DNA of 13,694 nucleotides from Ruminococcus sp. (GTDB lineage: Bacteria; Bacillota; Clostridia; Oscillospirales; Acutalibacteraceae), in the NCBI GenBank assembly GCA_017502425.1, contig JAFVVB010000195.1:1-13694 (forward strand). The letters are read 5' to 3'. The position numbers and the translations under genes are program-made. The notes beneath the pieces were generated by a model. That model was not told the DNA's origin. It saw nothing but the letters and a program-made list of their open reading frames with translations, and searched no databases. Position 1 is the first letter of the stretch. The number at the start of each line of letters is the position of its first letter. This document shows positions 1 to 6,656 of the stretch, piece by piece.

Positions 1-1305
1 ATCACCGATATTAATCACTGTATTTTCCTTCATGGTGCCTTTGTATGCATATAAAACTGTGTTGATATAAACTAAACCATCTGGCTGTTTTTTAAGCCAT
101 GCTGTATCACCAAAAGCGACAGTTCCCACGTAGGATACAGTTTTTGGGATATCAACATTTGCTAAGTTAGTGCAATTCTGGAATGCCCATTTTCCTATAT
201 GTTCAAGATTTTCAGGAAGTTTAAGCGTAGTAAGTGCTGTACAGCTAGCAAAAGTACTGTTTTCAATTCTTCTGACATCGCCGAGAATTTCTGCTTTCTT
301 AAGTTTAGAGCAGCCTGAGAAAGCCGCAACACCTAAACTCACTACATTCTCAGGTATTTTAATTTCAGTAAGGCTGAAGCATGCGCTGAAAGCGTACTCA
401 CCAATATGTCTGAGAGAAGAAGAAAGACTAACTTTAGTCACATTTTTACAGCCATAAAAAGCCTCGTCGCCTATTACTTCTACCGAATCAGGAAGCGTAA
501 CCGAAGTAAGTCCCGTGCAACTTCTGAATGCTTCGTCACCGATTGATTTCACAGTAGCAGGAATGCTAATCTGAGCTAACTTCGAGTAATTTTCAAACGC
601 TCTGTCCACGATAGCGACAGTACCGTCTTTTATAGTGATTTTAGAATCCGCAGGCATAGCGCCTATATATGCATATAAAATATTACCTGCATAAACCAAT
701 CCTTTTGGATGATTTTCAAACCAATCAGTACCGTAAAAAGCGTTTAATCCAATATATTCAACTGAATCAGGTATAACAATGTCAGCTAAACCGTAATTAT
801 TATTAAAAGCATTTTTAGAAATACTGACAGTTGCGCTATCAACAGTAATTGTAGTACCAAGTGGAATCTCACCTTTATATTTATACAGAACGTTATTAAC
901 GTATACAACACCGCTTGGTTTACTGTTATACCACGGTGTTCTTTCAAAAGCTCCATCACCGATTCTTATAACAGAATCAGGAATAGTGATATTCTTAAGA
1001 TTTGTGCAACCTGAAAAAGCTTTATCCCCTATACTTTTAATACCGTTTGGCAGTACAATCTCTTTTATTCCCTCATAATCATACAGCGCATTATTTCCGA
1101 TACCGCTGACTTTATACCCATCAATCACTGAGGGTATCGACAGCCTAGTAGCATTACCTCTATATCCAGTAATCTGTGCAGTGTTATCAGGTAACACATT
1201 ATAAGTATAATTCATATATGTGGCCGCGTTACTGCTAAACGGTGTAAGCATCAACACACCGATTATCAAAGATAAAACCACTAATAAAGCTAGTATTCTC
1301 TTCAT
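1..1305 (-). CDS. BspA-like leucine-rich-repeat surface protein (C-terminus cut off by window edge)
   Basis: The reading frame is open from an ATG at 1305 to the left edge (435 codons, no stop), so the C-terminus is missing. An SD (GGGAGG) lies about 7 nt upstream. Residues 1-28 look like a Sec signal peptide (MKR, hydrophobic run, then SSNAA). From about residue 55 on there are LRR_5/BspA-type repeats of roughly 23 residues with the pattern IPDSV..IG..AF.GC..L..I. Three inserted modules start at W125, W195 and W403 and read W....P.G-V/L-VY....LY.Y.G. This family is secreted and often mediates adhesion or cell-surface binding. In related Clostridia such proteins commonly end in a dockerin or surface anchor; that is an inference here because the end is not visible. 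It has its own promoter candidate at 1394-1422, and the terminator of the dockerin gene lies between the two genes. The family call is firm, the ligand unknown. Confidence 0.9.
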   Translation of the reverse strand, partial: MKRILALLVVLSLIIGVLMLTPFSSNAATYMNYTYNVLPDNTAQITGYRGNATRLSIPSVIDGYKVSGIGNNALYDYEGIKEIVLPNGIKSIGDKAFSGCTNLKNITIPDSVIRIGDGAFERTPWYNSKPSGVVYVNNVLYKYKGEIPLGTTITVDSATVSISKNAFNNNYGLADIVIPDSVEYIGLNAFYGTDWFENHPKGLVYAGNILYAYIGAMPADSKITIKDGTVAIVDRAFENYSKLAQISIPATVKSIGDEAFRSCTGLTSVTLPDSVEVIGDEAFYGCKNVTKVSLSSSLRHIGEYAFSACFSLTEIKIPENVVSLGVAAFSGCSKLKKAEILGDVRRIENSTFASCTALTTLKLPENLEHIGKWAFQNCTNLANVDIPKTVSYVGTVAFGDTAWLKKQPDGLVYINTVLYAYKGTMKENTVINIGD

Positions 1306-1393
1306 AGCTATACCTCCCATAATAAAACTAATTGACACCGTTATTTTACCACTTTTATTTCTTTCTAACTATTAGCAAACGTCATATATTAGC

Positions 1394-1422
1394 ACTATAA
1401 TTTTTGTGCATTATGCCATCAA
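1394..1422 (-). promoter_or_regulatory. Candidate sigma-A promoter of the LRR gene
   Basis: On the minus strand, TTGATG (1417-1422) is followed after 17 nt by TATAGT (1394-1399). The predicted start near 1387 would give a leader of about 80 nt. The terminator of the upstream gene ends a few bases away (1430), which fits an independent transcription unit. A second, weaker -10 (TAAAAT) lies nearer the gene but has a poor -35. Confidence 0.5.
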
Positions 1423-1429
1423 CGATATG

Positions 1430-1472
1430 TGTAAAATAAAATAATCAGAGCCACCGAAGCAGCCCTGATTAT
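1430..1472 (-). terminator. Intrinsic terminator with UUCG tetraloop, downstream of the dockerin gene
   Basis: Read on the minus strand, the arms ATAATCAG and CTGATTAT (8 bp) continue inward through GGCTGC/GTGGCT with G-U pairs to a closing C-G pair around a TTCG loop, giving a 14-bp stem. The tail TTTATTTTAC follows. The cUUCGg tetraloop is a known extra-stable loop. It terminates the gene whose stop codon is at 1493. Confidence 0.88.
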
Positions 1473-1492
1473 GAAGCTATAAATTTACTGAT

Positions 1493-2746
1493 TTATTCTA
1501 CGAGTTTTTTCTGAATCAAAGTCGCATCAAGTACGGTTACCACATTATCATTATCAACATCGGACACATATCCCACCTCTGATTTATGTGATACGTACAC
1601 CTCACCAGACGGCATATTTTCAAGCCCTGCTATGTGTCGCTGGATACCCGTAGTATCAGTGATGCTTAACTTCTTATCACGGTCATAATCTCCCACAGGT
1701 CGGGTGTTTTTATAACTCGCTAGTCTTTCTTCAAGTCTGTGATACTTATCCACATCATTTCTTAAATCGTAAAGGTCGTAGAATCTGTCTTTATTATAGT
1801 CATAAACACCGTAACCGTATGTAAAGTCAGTATATATCGCAGGACTTTCAATAATCAGGTCACCGAAACGAAAACCTATTTCAGCATCCGAGCCCATAAG
1901 CGAATTTGCTGTTACTATCGCATGGGAAAGGTTCCCTTTTTTATCCACCTCTCCTGCTCTTTCAGCATAGGTGTATTCGTTGAATCTAGGATTGAAGGTA
2001 TCAATGTATTTCATATGAACCTTAGATATATAGTTCATTCTGGTGACAAAATCATATGCTGAAACTTTTTCGATATCCTTACGTTTAATAGCAACAACGC
2101 TGATACCGTTATTATGAACAAGGTCGATGTGCTCAACATCTTTGAGCACTTCATTTAAAAGCTTCTGATGCAACTGATCAAAGTACTCTTCAAGTCTTTT
2201 ATACGCACCGCTTATATCGTCACCAAAGTTTTCATCAAGATCGCTGATAGTTGTATCACTACCCTCAACCTCAAAACGCACATTTATAAAATCTTCGTTT
2301 CTATAACCGCCCATATAAAAACGCAAAGCCCCGCCGACTTTCAAAGAAATCATATCAATCTCATCAAACGTCGACATCAGAAAGAGGTCATCATCGTTTA
2401 TGATGCCTTTTTCATACGCATCTACCATTTCGTACATAGTGCCATCAGCAAAAATCACAGGCTCAGGGCGTGCTGATTCAATGATATAATTACCAACCAC
2501 TATATTAACCATATCACATGTATACATATAACCACTGACAGCATACTGCGTAACGTACTTGTTTTCTGACAGCTCCTTCATGTAGTAAATCAAGACAGCA
2601 TTTTTCTCAATCTTATCGTTGTCATATTCAACTCTGACAGCTTCCAAAAACTCATCAGTAACCTCATCGTAAAGTGCAAAAGCGCTGATAGATGCACATG
2701 AACACAGTATAACGAGAGTAAGTAATAACGCTAATATCTTTTTCAT
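1493..2746 (-). CDS. Secreted protein with C-terminal type I dockerin
   Basis: 417 residues. The ATG at 2746 is chosen because AGGAGG sits about 8 nt upstream and MKKILALLLTLVILCS begins a clean signal peptide, probably cut after AFA. An in-frame upstream start would place the SD inside the gene. The C-terminus (about 352-417) is a two-repeat type I dockerin: D353-x-D355-x-D357...S361..D364 and D396-x-D398-x-D400...T404..D407 are the two calcium loops, each followed by the typical helix (GIQRHIAGL, TLIQKKLV). The middle has no catalytic motif I recognise. Two related stretches, about 84-124 and 294-340, both start with a G-N/D-x-IIES motif. Dockerins bind cohesins on a scaffoldin or cell-surface protein, so the likely role is a cellulosome-like or surface-assembled component. 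The dockerin is confident, the N-terminal function unknown. It is a single-gene unit, with its terminator at 1430-1472. Confidence 0.9.
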   Translation of the reverse strand: MKKILALLLTLVILCSCASISAFALYDEVTDEFLEAVRVEYDNDKIEKNAVLIYYMKELSENKYVTQYAVSGYMYTCDMVNIVVGNYIIESARPEPVIFADGTMYEMVDAYEKGIINDDDLFLMSTFDEIDMISLKVGGALRFYMGGYRNEDFINVRFEVEGSDTTISDLDENFGDDISGAYKRLEEYFDQLHQKLLNEVLKDVEHIDLVHNNGISVVAIKRKDIEKVSAYDFVTRMNYISKVHMKYIDTFNPRFNEYTYAERAGEVDKKGNLSHAIVTANSLMGSDAEIGFRFGDLIIESPAIYTDFTYGYGVYDYNKDRFYDLYDLRNDVDKYHRLEERLASYKNTRPVGDYDRDKKLSITDTTGIQRHIAGLENMPSGEVYVSHKSEVGYVSDVDNDNVVTVLDATLIQKKLVE

Positions 2747-2785
2747 AATTCCGCCTCCTAAAGCCAAACGAAGGATAAAAGCTAC

Positions 2786-2806
2786 GTAAACTACCTGTTT
2801 ACTATA
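2786..2806 (-). promoter_or_regulatory. Palindrome with overlapping -10-like box upstream of the dockerin gene
   Basis: The perfect inverted repeat GTAAAC-N5-GTTTAC (2786-2802) overlaps a minus-strand TATAGT (2801-2806), about 40 nt upstream of the dockerin start codon. No good -35 lies at normal spacing from the TATAGT, so promoter identity is weak. The palindrome could be an operator. Confidence 0.3.
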
Positions 2807-2898
2807 AAGCCTGAAATGTTTTTATTTCTTATTAAGAATATTAATAAATAACCTTCTATTAATAAAATGCTCCAGACTATAAAAAGGTTTCACACAAA

Positions 2899-2947
2899 AA
2901 TAAAAAAACAAAAAACAGCAGAATCACGACGTGTGGTTCTGCTGTTT
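2899..2947 (-). terminator. Intrinsic terminator of the pgi / P-loop unit
   Basis: On the minus strand the arms AAACAGCAGAA (2937-2947) and TTCTGCTGTTT (2913-2923) pair perfectly. The stem extends by about four more pairs (one G-U) to a loop of about 5 nt, and a long T-rich tail follows (2899-2912). It lies 31 nt beyond the stop codon at 2978. Confidence 0.93.
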
Positions 2948-2977
2948 AGTTCTTAAAAAGAATATTAATGCTAGAGA

Positions 2978-3394
2978 TTAAATCTCAACGCACTCAGCTT
3001 TGAGACCTTCAGGAAGGTCAGCTTCAGCAGCTGAGATAAGCATAGTGATGTTAGCCTGAGCTTCCTGTGAAAGAGCGTCGAGCTTCTCAACGAAATCAGC
3101 AATGCCGTCTACACCGTCAGTACAGATTTTGAAAGTAGAATCAACGAAAATGTCAGTAACGTCATAGTTACCAGCACAAATACCGCTGATAAAACCTAAA
3201 AGCATATTATAGCCGTTAATACCGTAAACGTCTGTATCAATAAGTCTTGCCTTATGAGTTACATCGTATGTAAGCTTAGCGCCTTTCTCGATAACAACAA
3301 CGTTACCCTGAGATTTAGCAACAGCCTCATTAGCAAGCTGGATAAGTTTTTTTGTTTTGCCTGAGCCTTTTTTACCAATAATTAATGTTACCAT
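2978..3394 (-). CDS. Small P-loop ATP-binding protein of unknown function
   Basis: 138 residues, with start ATG preceded by AGGAGG about 10 nt upstream. Walker A is G7-K-K-G-S-G-K13-T14. A Walker B-like strand is TDIFVDS (80-86), and a third strand ITMLIS (116-121) resembles the strand before the sensor region of small P-loop folds. The protein is far shorter than a true PilT (about 340 residues) and lacks the PilT His/Asp boxes, so names such as 'twitching motility protein' would be misleading. It follows pgi by 36 nt with no hairpin between, and a strong terminator comes after it, so the two are probably co-transcribed. Nothing in the sequence links it mechanistically to glycolysis. ATP or GTP binding is likely; the biological role is unknown. 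Confidence 0.85.
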   Translation of the reverse strand: MVTLIIGKKGSGKTKKLIQLANEAVAKSQGNVVVIEKGAKLTYDVTHKARLIDTDVYGINGYNMLLGFISGICAGNYDVTDIFVDSTFKICTDGVDGIADFVEKLDALSQEAQANITMLISAAEADLPEGLKAECVEI

Positions 3395-3430
3395 AATTAT
3401 ATAGCCTCCTGTGTTTAAAAATTAGATAGA

Positions 3431-4768
3431 TTACTGTAATCTCTTTTCGAGCTCTGCTTTTGCATCCTCGTAACCCGGCTTGCCAAGTAAAGCAAACATG
3501 TTCTTCTTATAGCTTTCTACACCAGGCTGGTTGAATGGGTTAACACCCAGCAAGTAACCTGAAATAGCGCATGCTTTCTCAAAGAAGTAAATGAGGTAAC
3601 CAAGCTCATATTCGTTCATCTGAGAAAGTGAAATAACGATGTTAGGAACACCACCGTCGTTATGAGCAAGCACAGTACCCTCAAAAGCTTTTCTATTGAC
3701 AAAGTCCATAGTTTTGCCGGAAAGGAAGTTGAGACCATCAACGTTCTCTTCGTCAGTGCCTAAAGTGATCTCCTTCTTGCACTTATCAAAGAGCACAACA
3801 GTCTCAAAGAGATTGCGTCGTCCGTCCTGTATATACTGACCCATAGAGTGTAAATCAGTAGAGAAAATTACACTAGCAGGGAAAATACCCTTGTTATCTT
3901 TACCTTCTGACTCACCGTAGAGCTGCTTGAACCATTCGTTCATCATAGCAAAGCCAGGTTCATAAGAAACTAAAACTTCGGTTGACTTACCCTTACGGTA
4001 CAAAATGTTGCGGATAGCAGCGTATTTGTAACAGTCGTTAGTCATAAGGTCATTATTGTCAAATTTATCCTGAGCGTCTTTAGCACCAGCCATAAGCTGA
4101 TCTAAATCAGCACCTGATACAGCGATAGGAAGAAGGCCTACTGCTGTGAGTACTGAAAAACGTCCGCCTACATCATCAGGGACTACGAATGTTTCGTATC
4201 CTTCTTTATCAGCGAGCTGTTTTAATGTACCCTTAGCTTTATCAGTAGTGCAGTAAATACGCTCTTTAGCGCCTTCTTTACCATACTTTTTCTCGAGTAA
4301 TTCGCGGAACACACGGAAAGCGATAGCAGGTTCAGTAGTAGTACCTGACTTAGAAATCATATTGATAGAAACGTCTTTTCCCTCACAGATTTCAATAAGC
4401 TCAGCTAAAGCAGTAGAGCTGATAGAGTTACCAGCATAGTAAATCTGTGGTGTGTCTTTACAAAGGGCGTTGTAGTTAGGTGAGTTAATGAACTCAATAG
4501 CAGCACGTGCACCTAAGTACGAACCGCCGATACCGATAACTACGAAAACGTCGGTATCCTTTTTGATTTTTTCAGCAGCAGCTTTAATTCTAGCAAACTC
4601 TTCCTTATCATAGTCAGTAGGAAGTGTGAGCCAGCCGATAAAGTCGTTGCCGAGTCCCTGTCCTGTGTGGAGTGCTTCGTGAGCAGCTTTAACCTGTGGT
4701 GCAATACCTACGTATTCTTCCTCGCTCACAAAGCCAGCTAAATGTTTATCACTTAGTGTAGTTGGCAT
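3431..4768 (-). CDS. pgi: Glucose-6-phosphate isomerase
   Basis: 445 residues, the usual length of the Bacillus/Clostridium-type enzyme. It interconverts glucose-6-phosphate and fructose-6-phosphate in the cytoplasm (glycolysis, gluconeogenesis). Visible motifs are the phosphate-binding stretches GIGGSYLGAR (79-88) and SKSGTTTEPA (139-148), family signature 1 around GGRFSVLTAVGLLP (201-214), the YGESEGKDNKG segment (284-294) that carries the catalytic Glu, H307 in STDLHSMGQ, and signature 2 GVNPFNQPGVESYKK (408-422) with the active-site Lys. The ATG at 4768 is preferred over the upstream in-frame starts because AGGAGG lies just upstream of it and homologues begin there. The upstream extension would also run through the promoter and leader hairpin. 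It is first in a two-gene unit with the P-loop gene. Confidence 0.98.
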   Translation of the reverse strand: MPTTLSDKHLAGFVSEEEYVGIAPQVKAAHEALHTGQGLGNDFIGWLTLPTDYDKEEFARIKAAAEKIKKDTDVFVVIGIGGSYLGARAAIEFINSPNYNALCKDTPQIYYAGNSISSTALAELIEICEGKDVSINMISKSGTTTEPAIAFRVFRELLEKKYGKEGAKERIYCTTDKAKGTLKQLADKEGYETFVVPDDVGGRFSVLTAVGLLPIAVSGADLDQLMAGAKDAQDKFDNNDLMTNDCYKYAAIRNILYRKGKSTEVLVSYEPGFAMMNEWFKQLYGESEGKDNKGIFPASVIFSTDLHSMGQYIQDGRRNLFETVVLFDKCKKEITLGTDEENVDGLNFLSGKTMDFVNRKAFEGTVLAHNDGGVPNIVISLSQMNEYELGYLIYFFEKACAISGYLLGVNPFNQPGVESYKKNMFALLGKPGYEDAKAELEKRLQ

Positions 4769-4801
4769 TAGTGATCCTCCTTTTGGTAATTCCGTAAAAG
4801 A

Positions 4802-4825
4802 AATATAACTACTTCTAGTTATATT
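4802..4825 (-). promoter_or_regulatory. Perfect 10-bp hairpin at the predicted 5' end of the pgi mRNA
   Basis: AATATAACTA (4802-4811), a 4-nt loop CTTC and TAGTTATATT (4816-4825) form a perfect inverted repeat. It begins about 3 nt after the predicted transcription start and ends about 20 nt before the SD. It could be an operator (dyad at +1) or a 5' stem that stabilises the mRNA. It has no U run and so is not a terminator. Confidence 0.6.
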
Positions 4826-4834
4826 AATGGCTAC

Positions 4835-4863
4835 ATTATACAATAAATTGAGTTTTTTTGCAA
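4835..4863 (-). promoter_or_regulatory. Sigma-A promoter of pgi
   Basis: On the minus strand, TTGCAA (4858-4863), a 17-nt spacer and a consensus TATAAT (4835-4840). The predicted start is near 4828, giving a leader of about 60 nt. Confidence 0.8.
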
Positions 4864-4944
4864 TAGAAAACACATTTTCTTTAGCTATTTAAAGTAACGA
4901 TTTTAGAGCTCAAATTTTGTGCAATGTGTCACTGCTCAAATCTC

Positions 4945-6090
4945 TCACATCGCTACCATAGATGTAAAAAGCTCAGACAAAACAGCAGAAAATGTCATTT
5001 TTTCGACTTCATTCTTCGTCACTACGTCAAATGATGCTACTTCTTTACCGTCTAAAGTATATGATATAGTTCCGACTTTCTGATTTTTCTTTACAGGAGC
5101 ATCGACACTTTCGTCAATCTTCTGATTGATTTTCGCATCTTTGGCACTTCCCTTTTTAAGCACCACCGAATTCATTCCACTACACTCAAGCTCTACGGAT
5201 TTATCCATACCACCGTTTACTTTAATATCACCGAGTTTATTTGATTTTCCGTCAAAATTCAATACCTCAAAATTTGCAAAACCGTAATCAAGCAGTACAC
5301 TCGCATCTTTGAATCTCTCAGTACCGGTATCAGATCCCAGCACCACCGCTACTAAACTCATGCCATCACGAGTAGCAGTAGCTGATATACACGAACCCGC
5401 CTGTGATGTAGTTCCTGTTTTGAGTCCCGTGATACCATCGTATGATTTTAGTAGCTTATTAGTGTTTACTATCTGGGTTTCTCCGCCACGCAGTTCATCT
5501 ATCCATATAGTTGTGTAGTCAAAAATCTTCTCGTGCTTTATCAGCTGTGCCGACATCAACGCTACATCATACGCTGTGGTGATATGACCTTCCTCGTCTA
5601 AACCGTTACAGTTTTTAAACACGGTATTTTTCATATTGAGTTCTTTCGCTCTTTGGTTCATTAATGCCACAAAATCACTCTCGCTACCGCACAAATGCTC
5701 AGCAAGCGCTACTGCCGCATCATTTGCTGATGCTACCGCAGTGGCTTTTATCATCTCATCTACCGTCATCTGCTCCCCTACTTCAAGCCATATATCAGAG
5801 CCACCCATGGATTTCGCATGTTCAGAGGTAGTAACCACATCATCATATCCTATCTGACCCTCATCGATAGCCTCCATTATCAGTAGCAGAGTCATTACTT
5901 TTGTTATCGATGCACACGCACGTTGTTCGTTAGCATTTTTCTCATAAAGAATTTTAAGACTGGACGGTTCAATCAATACCACCGACGGGGATGATACATC
6001 CGTATCACTCAAAGCAGAACTTTCAGCAGTTGCAAAAAATGGTACTAGAAGAAGCACCAGCAAGATAGAAACAAATCTTTTTATAAACAT
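4945..6090 (-). CDS. D-alanyl-D-alanine carboxypeptidase (low-molecular-weight PBP, DacF/PBP5 family)
   Basis: 381 residues. Extracellular enzyme that removes the terminal D-Ala from peptidoglycan stem peptides. Residues 1-22 are a signal peptide (MFIKRF, hydrophobic run, ATA). The three active-site motifs of peptidase family S11 are present at normal spacing: S61-I-T-K64 (nucleophile and Lys), S121-A-N123 and K224-T-G226. After about residue 275 comes the beta-rich PBP5 C-terminal domain, and the last 20 residues (EKMTFSAVLSELF..) could form the amphipathic membrane-anchoring helix typical of the family. The ATG at 6090 is chosen for the signal peptide and an AGAGGTG SD 9 nt upstream. A longer in-frame version would overlap ispF. 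That SD lies inside the hairpin at 6091-6137. It lies 61 nt behind ispF and is probably the last gene of that unit. Whether it is vegetative or sporulation-specific cannot be told from the protein. Confidence 0.95.
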   Translation of the reverse strand: MFIKRFVSILLVLLLVPFFATAESSALSDTDVSSPSVVLIEPSSLKILYEKNANEQRACASITKVMTLLLIMEAIDEGQIGYDDVVTTSEHAKSMGGSDIWLEVGEQMTVDEMIKATAVASANDAAVALAEHLCGSESDFVALMNQRAKELNMKNTVFKNCNGLDEEGHITTAYDVALMSAQLIKHEKIFDYTTIWIDELRGGETQIVNTNKLLKSYDGITGLKTGTTSQAGSCISATATRDGMSLVAVVLGSDTGTERFKDASVLLDYGFANFEVLNFDGKSNKLGDIKVNGGMDKSVELECSGMNSVVLKKGSAKDAKINQKIDESVDAPVKKNQKVGTISYTLDGKEVASFDVVTKNEVEKMTFSAVLSELFTSMVAM

Positions 6091-6137
6091 AAAAAACGCA
6101 CCTCTTTCATTACTACAAAAGTATGAAAAAGATGCGT
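6091..6137 (-). promoter_or_regulatory. Terminator-like hairpin that contains the dac ribosome binding site
   Basis: On the minus strand, ACGCATCTTTTTCAT (6123-6137) pairs over all 15 positions with ATGAAAGAGGTGCGT (6096-6110), with two G-U pairs and a 12-nt loop. A run of six T (6091-6096) directly follows and abuts the dac ATG. The 3' arm holds AGAGGTG, the SD that must serve dac. The two wobble positions pair only in the minus-strand RNA; on the plus strand they are A-C mismatches. This favours a real RNA structure acting as terminator, attenuator or SD-sequestering stem between ispF and dac. Confidence 0.7.
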
Positions 6138-6151
6138 GTTCTATTCTTATT

Positions 6152-6619
6152 TTAATCAATCAGACAGACTGCATGAGCAGATATACCCTCTCCTGCACCG
6201 GTAAAGCCCAGATGTTCTTCAGTAGTAGCCTTTACATTGACCTGATTTTTATCAATTTTACATGTATAGGCGATATTTTCTCTCATATTGTCTATAAAAG
6301 GCTTGAGTTTAGGAGCCTGTGCGATTACAGTAGCGTCGATATTCACGATAGTGTAGCCTTCTTTTTTAAGAAGTTTAACCACTTCTCGTAAAAGCACCAT
6401 GCTATCAGCACCTTTGTATCTCTCATCGGTATCAGGAAAATGATATCCGATGTCTTTAAGTGCCGCAGCTCCCAAAAGTGCATCCATAATAGCGTGCAAA
6501 AGCACATCGGCATCTGAATGACCGAGCAGACCTTTAGTATACGGAATCTGCTCTCCGCCTAAAATCAACAGTCGGTCCTCAACCAGCTTATGCACATCAT
6601 AACCATGTCCTATTCTCAT
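6152..6619 (-). CDS. ispF: 2-C-methyl-D-erythritol 2,4-cyclodiphosphate synthase
   Basis: 155 residues, the standard length. The cytoplasmic homotrimer converts CDP-ME 2-phosphate to the 2,4-cyclodiphosphate in the MEP isoprenoid pathway. The zinc ligands D8-x-H10 (GYDVH) and H42 are present, as are the HSDADVLLHA motif (34-43), FPDTDERYKGADS (61-73) and the C-terminal VKATTEEHLGFTGAGEGI (129-146). AGGAGG is 8 nt upstream of the ATG. It is 37 nt downstream of ispD, the usual clostridial ispD-ispF pairing, and is followed by the attenuator-like hairpin and dac. Identity is not in doubt. Confidence 0.98.
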   Translation of the reverse strand: MRIGHGYDVHKLVEDRLLILGGEQIPYTKGLLGHSDADVLLHAIMDALLGAAALKDIGYHFPDTDERYKGADSMVLLREVVKLLKKEGYTIVNIDATVIAQAPKLKPFIDNMRENIAYTCKIDKNQVNVKATTEEHLGFTGAGEGISAHAVCLID

Positions 6620-6656
6620 AAGTATGCCTCCTTTATTTTCTTTTAAAAGATTCTTT

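Noticed and set aside
170..457. Plus-strand open frames inside the LRR, dockerin, dac, isp and dpa genes
   Set aside because: They are antisense shadows of well-supported minus-strand genes, with no SD and no protein-like composition.
1..1305. Tandem DNA repeats suggesting a CRISPR or satellite array
   Set aside because: The repetition is at protein level (leucine-rich repeats) and diverged in DNA; there are no identical repeats with spacers.
1493..2746. Lipoprotein signal (cysteines in LCSCAS) in the dockerin protein
   Set aside because: The residues before each Cys do not fit the lipobox well; AFA fits ordinary signal peptidase cleavage better.
2978..3394. Twitching-motility PilT ATPase, a label sometimes given to such P-loop proteins
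   Set aside because: Only 138 residues, no PilT Asp/His boxes, and no pilus genes nearby.
4864..4944. Terminator after dac
   Set aside because: Only short AT-rich or bulged stems without a good U run are visible; I could not support one.
4945..6159. Longer dac frame beginning at 6159 and overlapping ispF
   Set aside because: The extra residues precede the signal peptide, have no SD and overlap ispF; the ATG at 6090 has SD and signal peptide.
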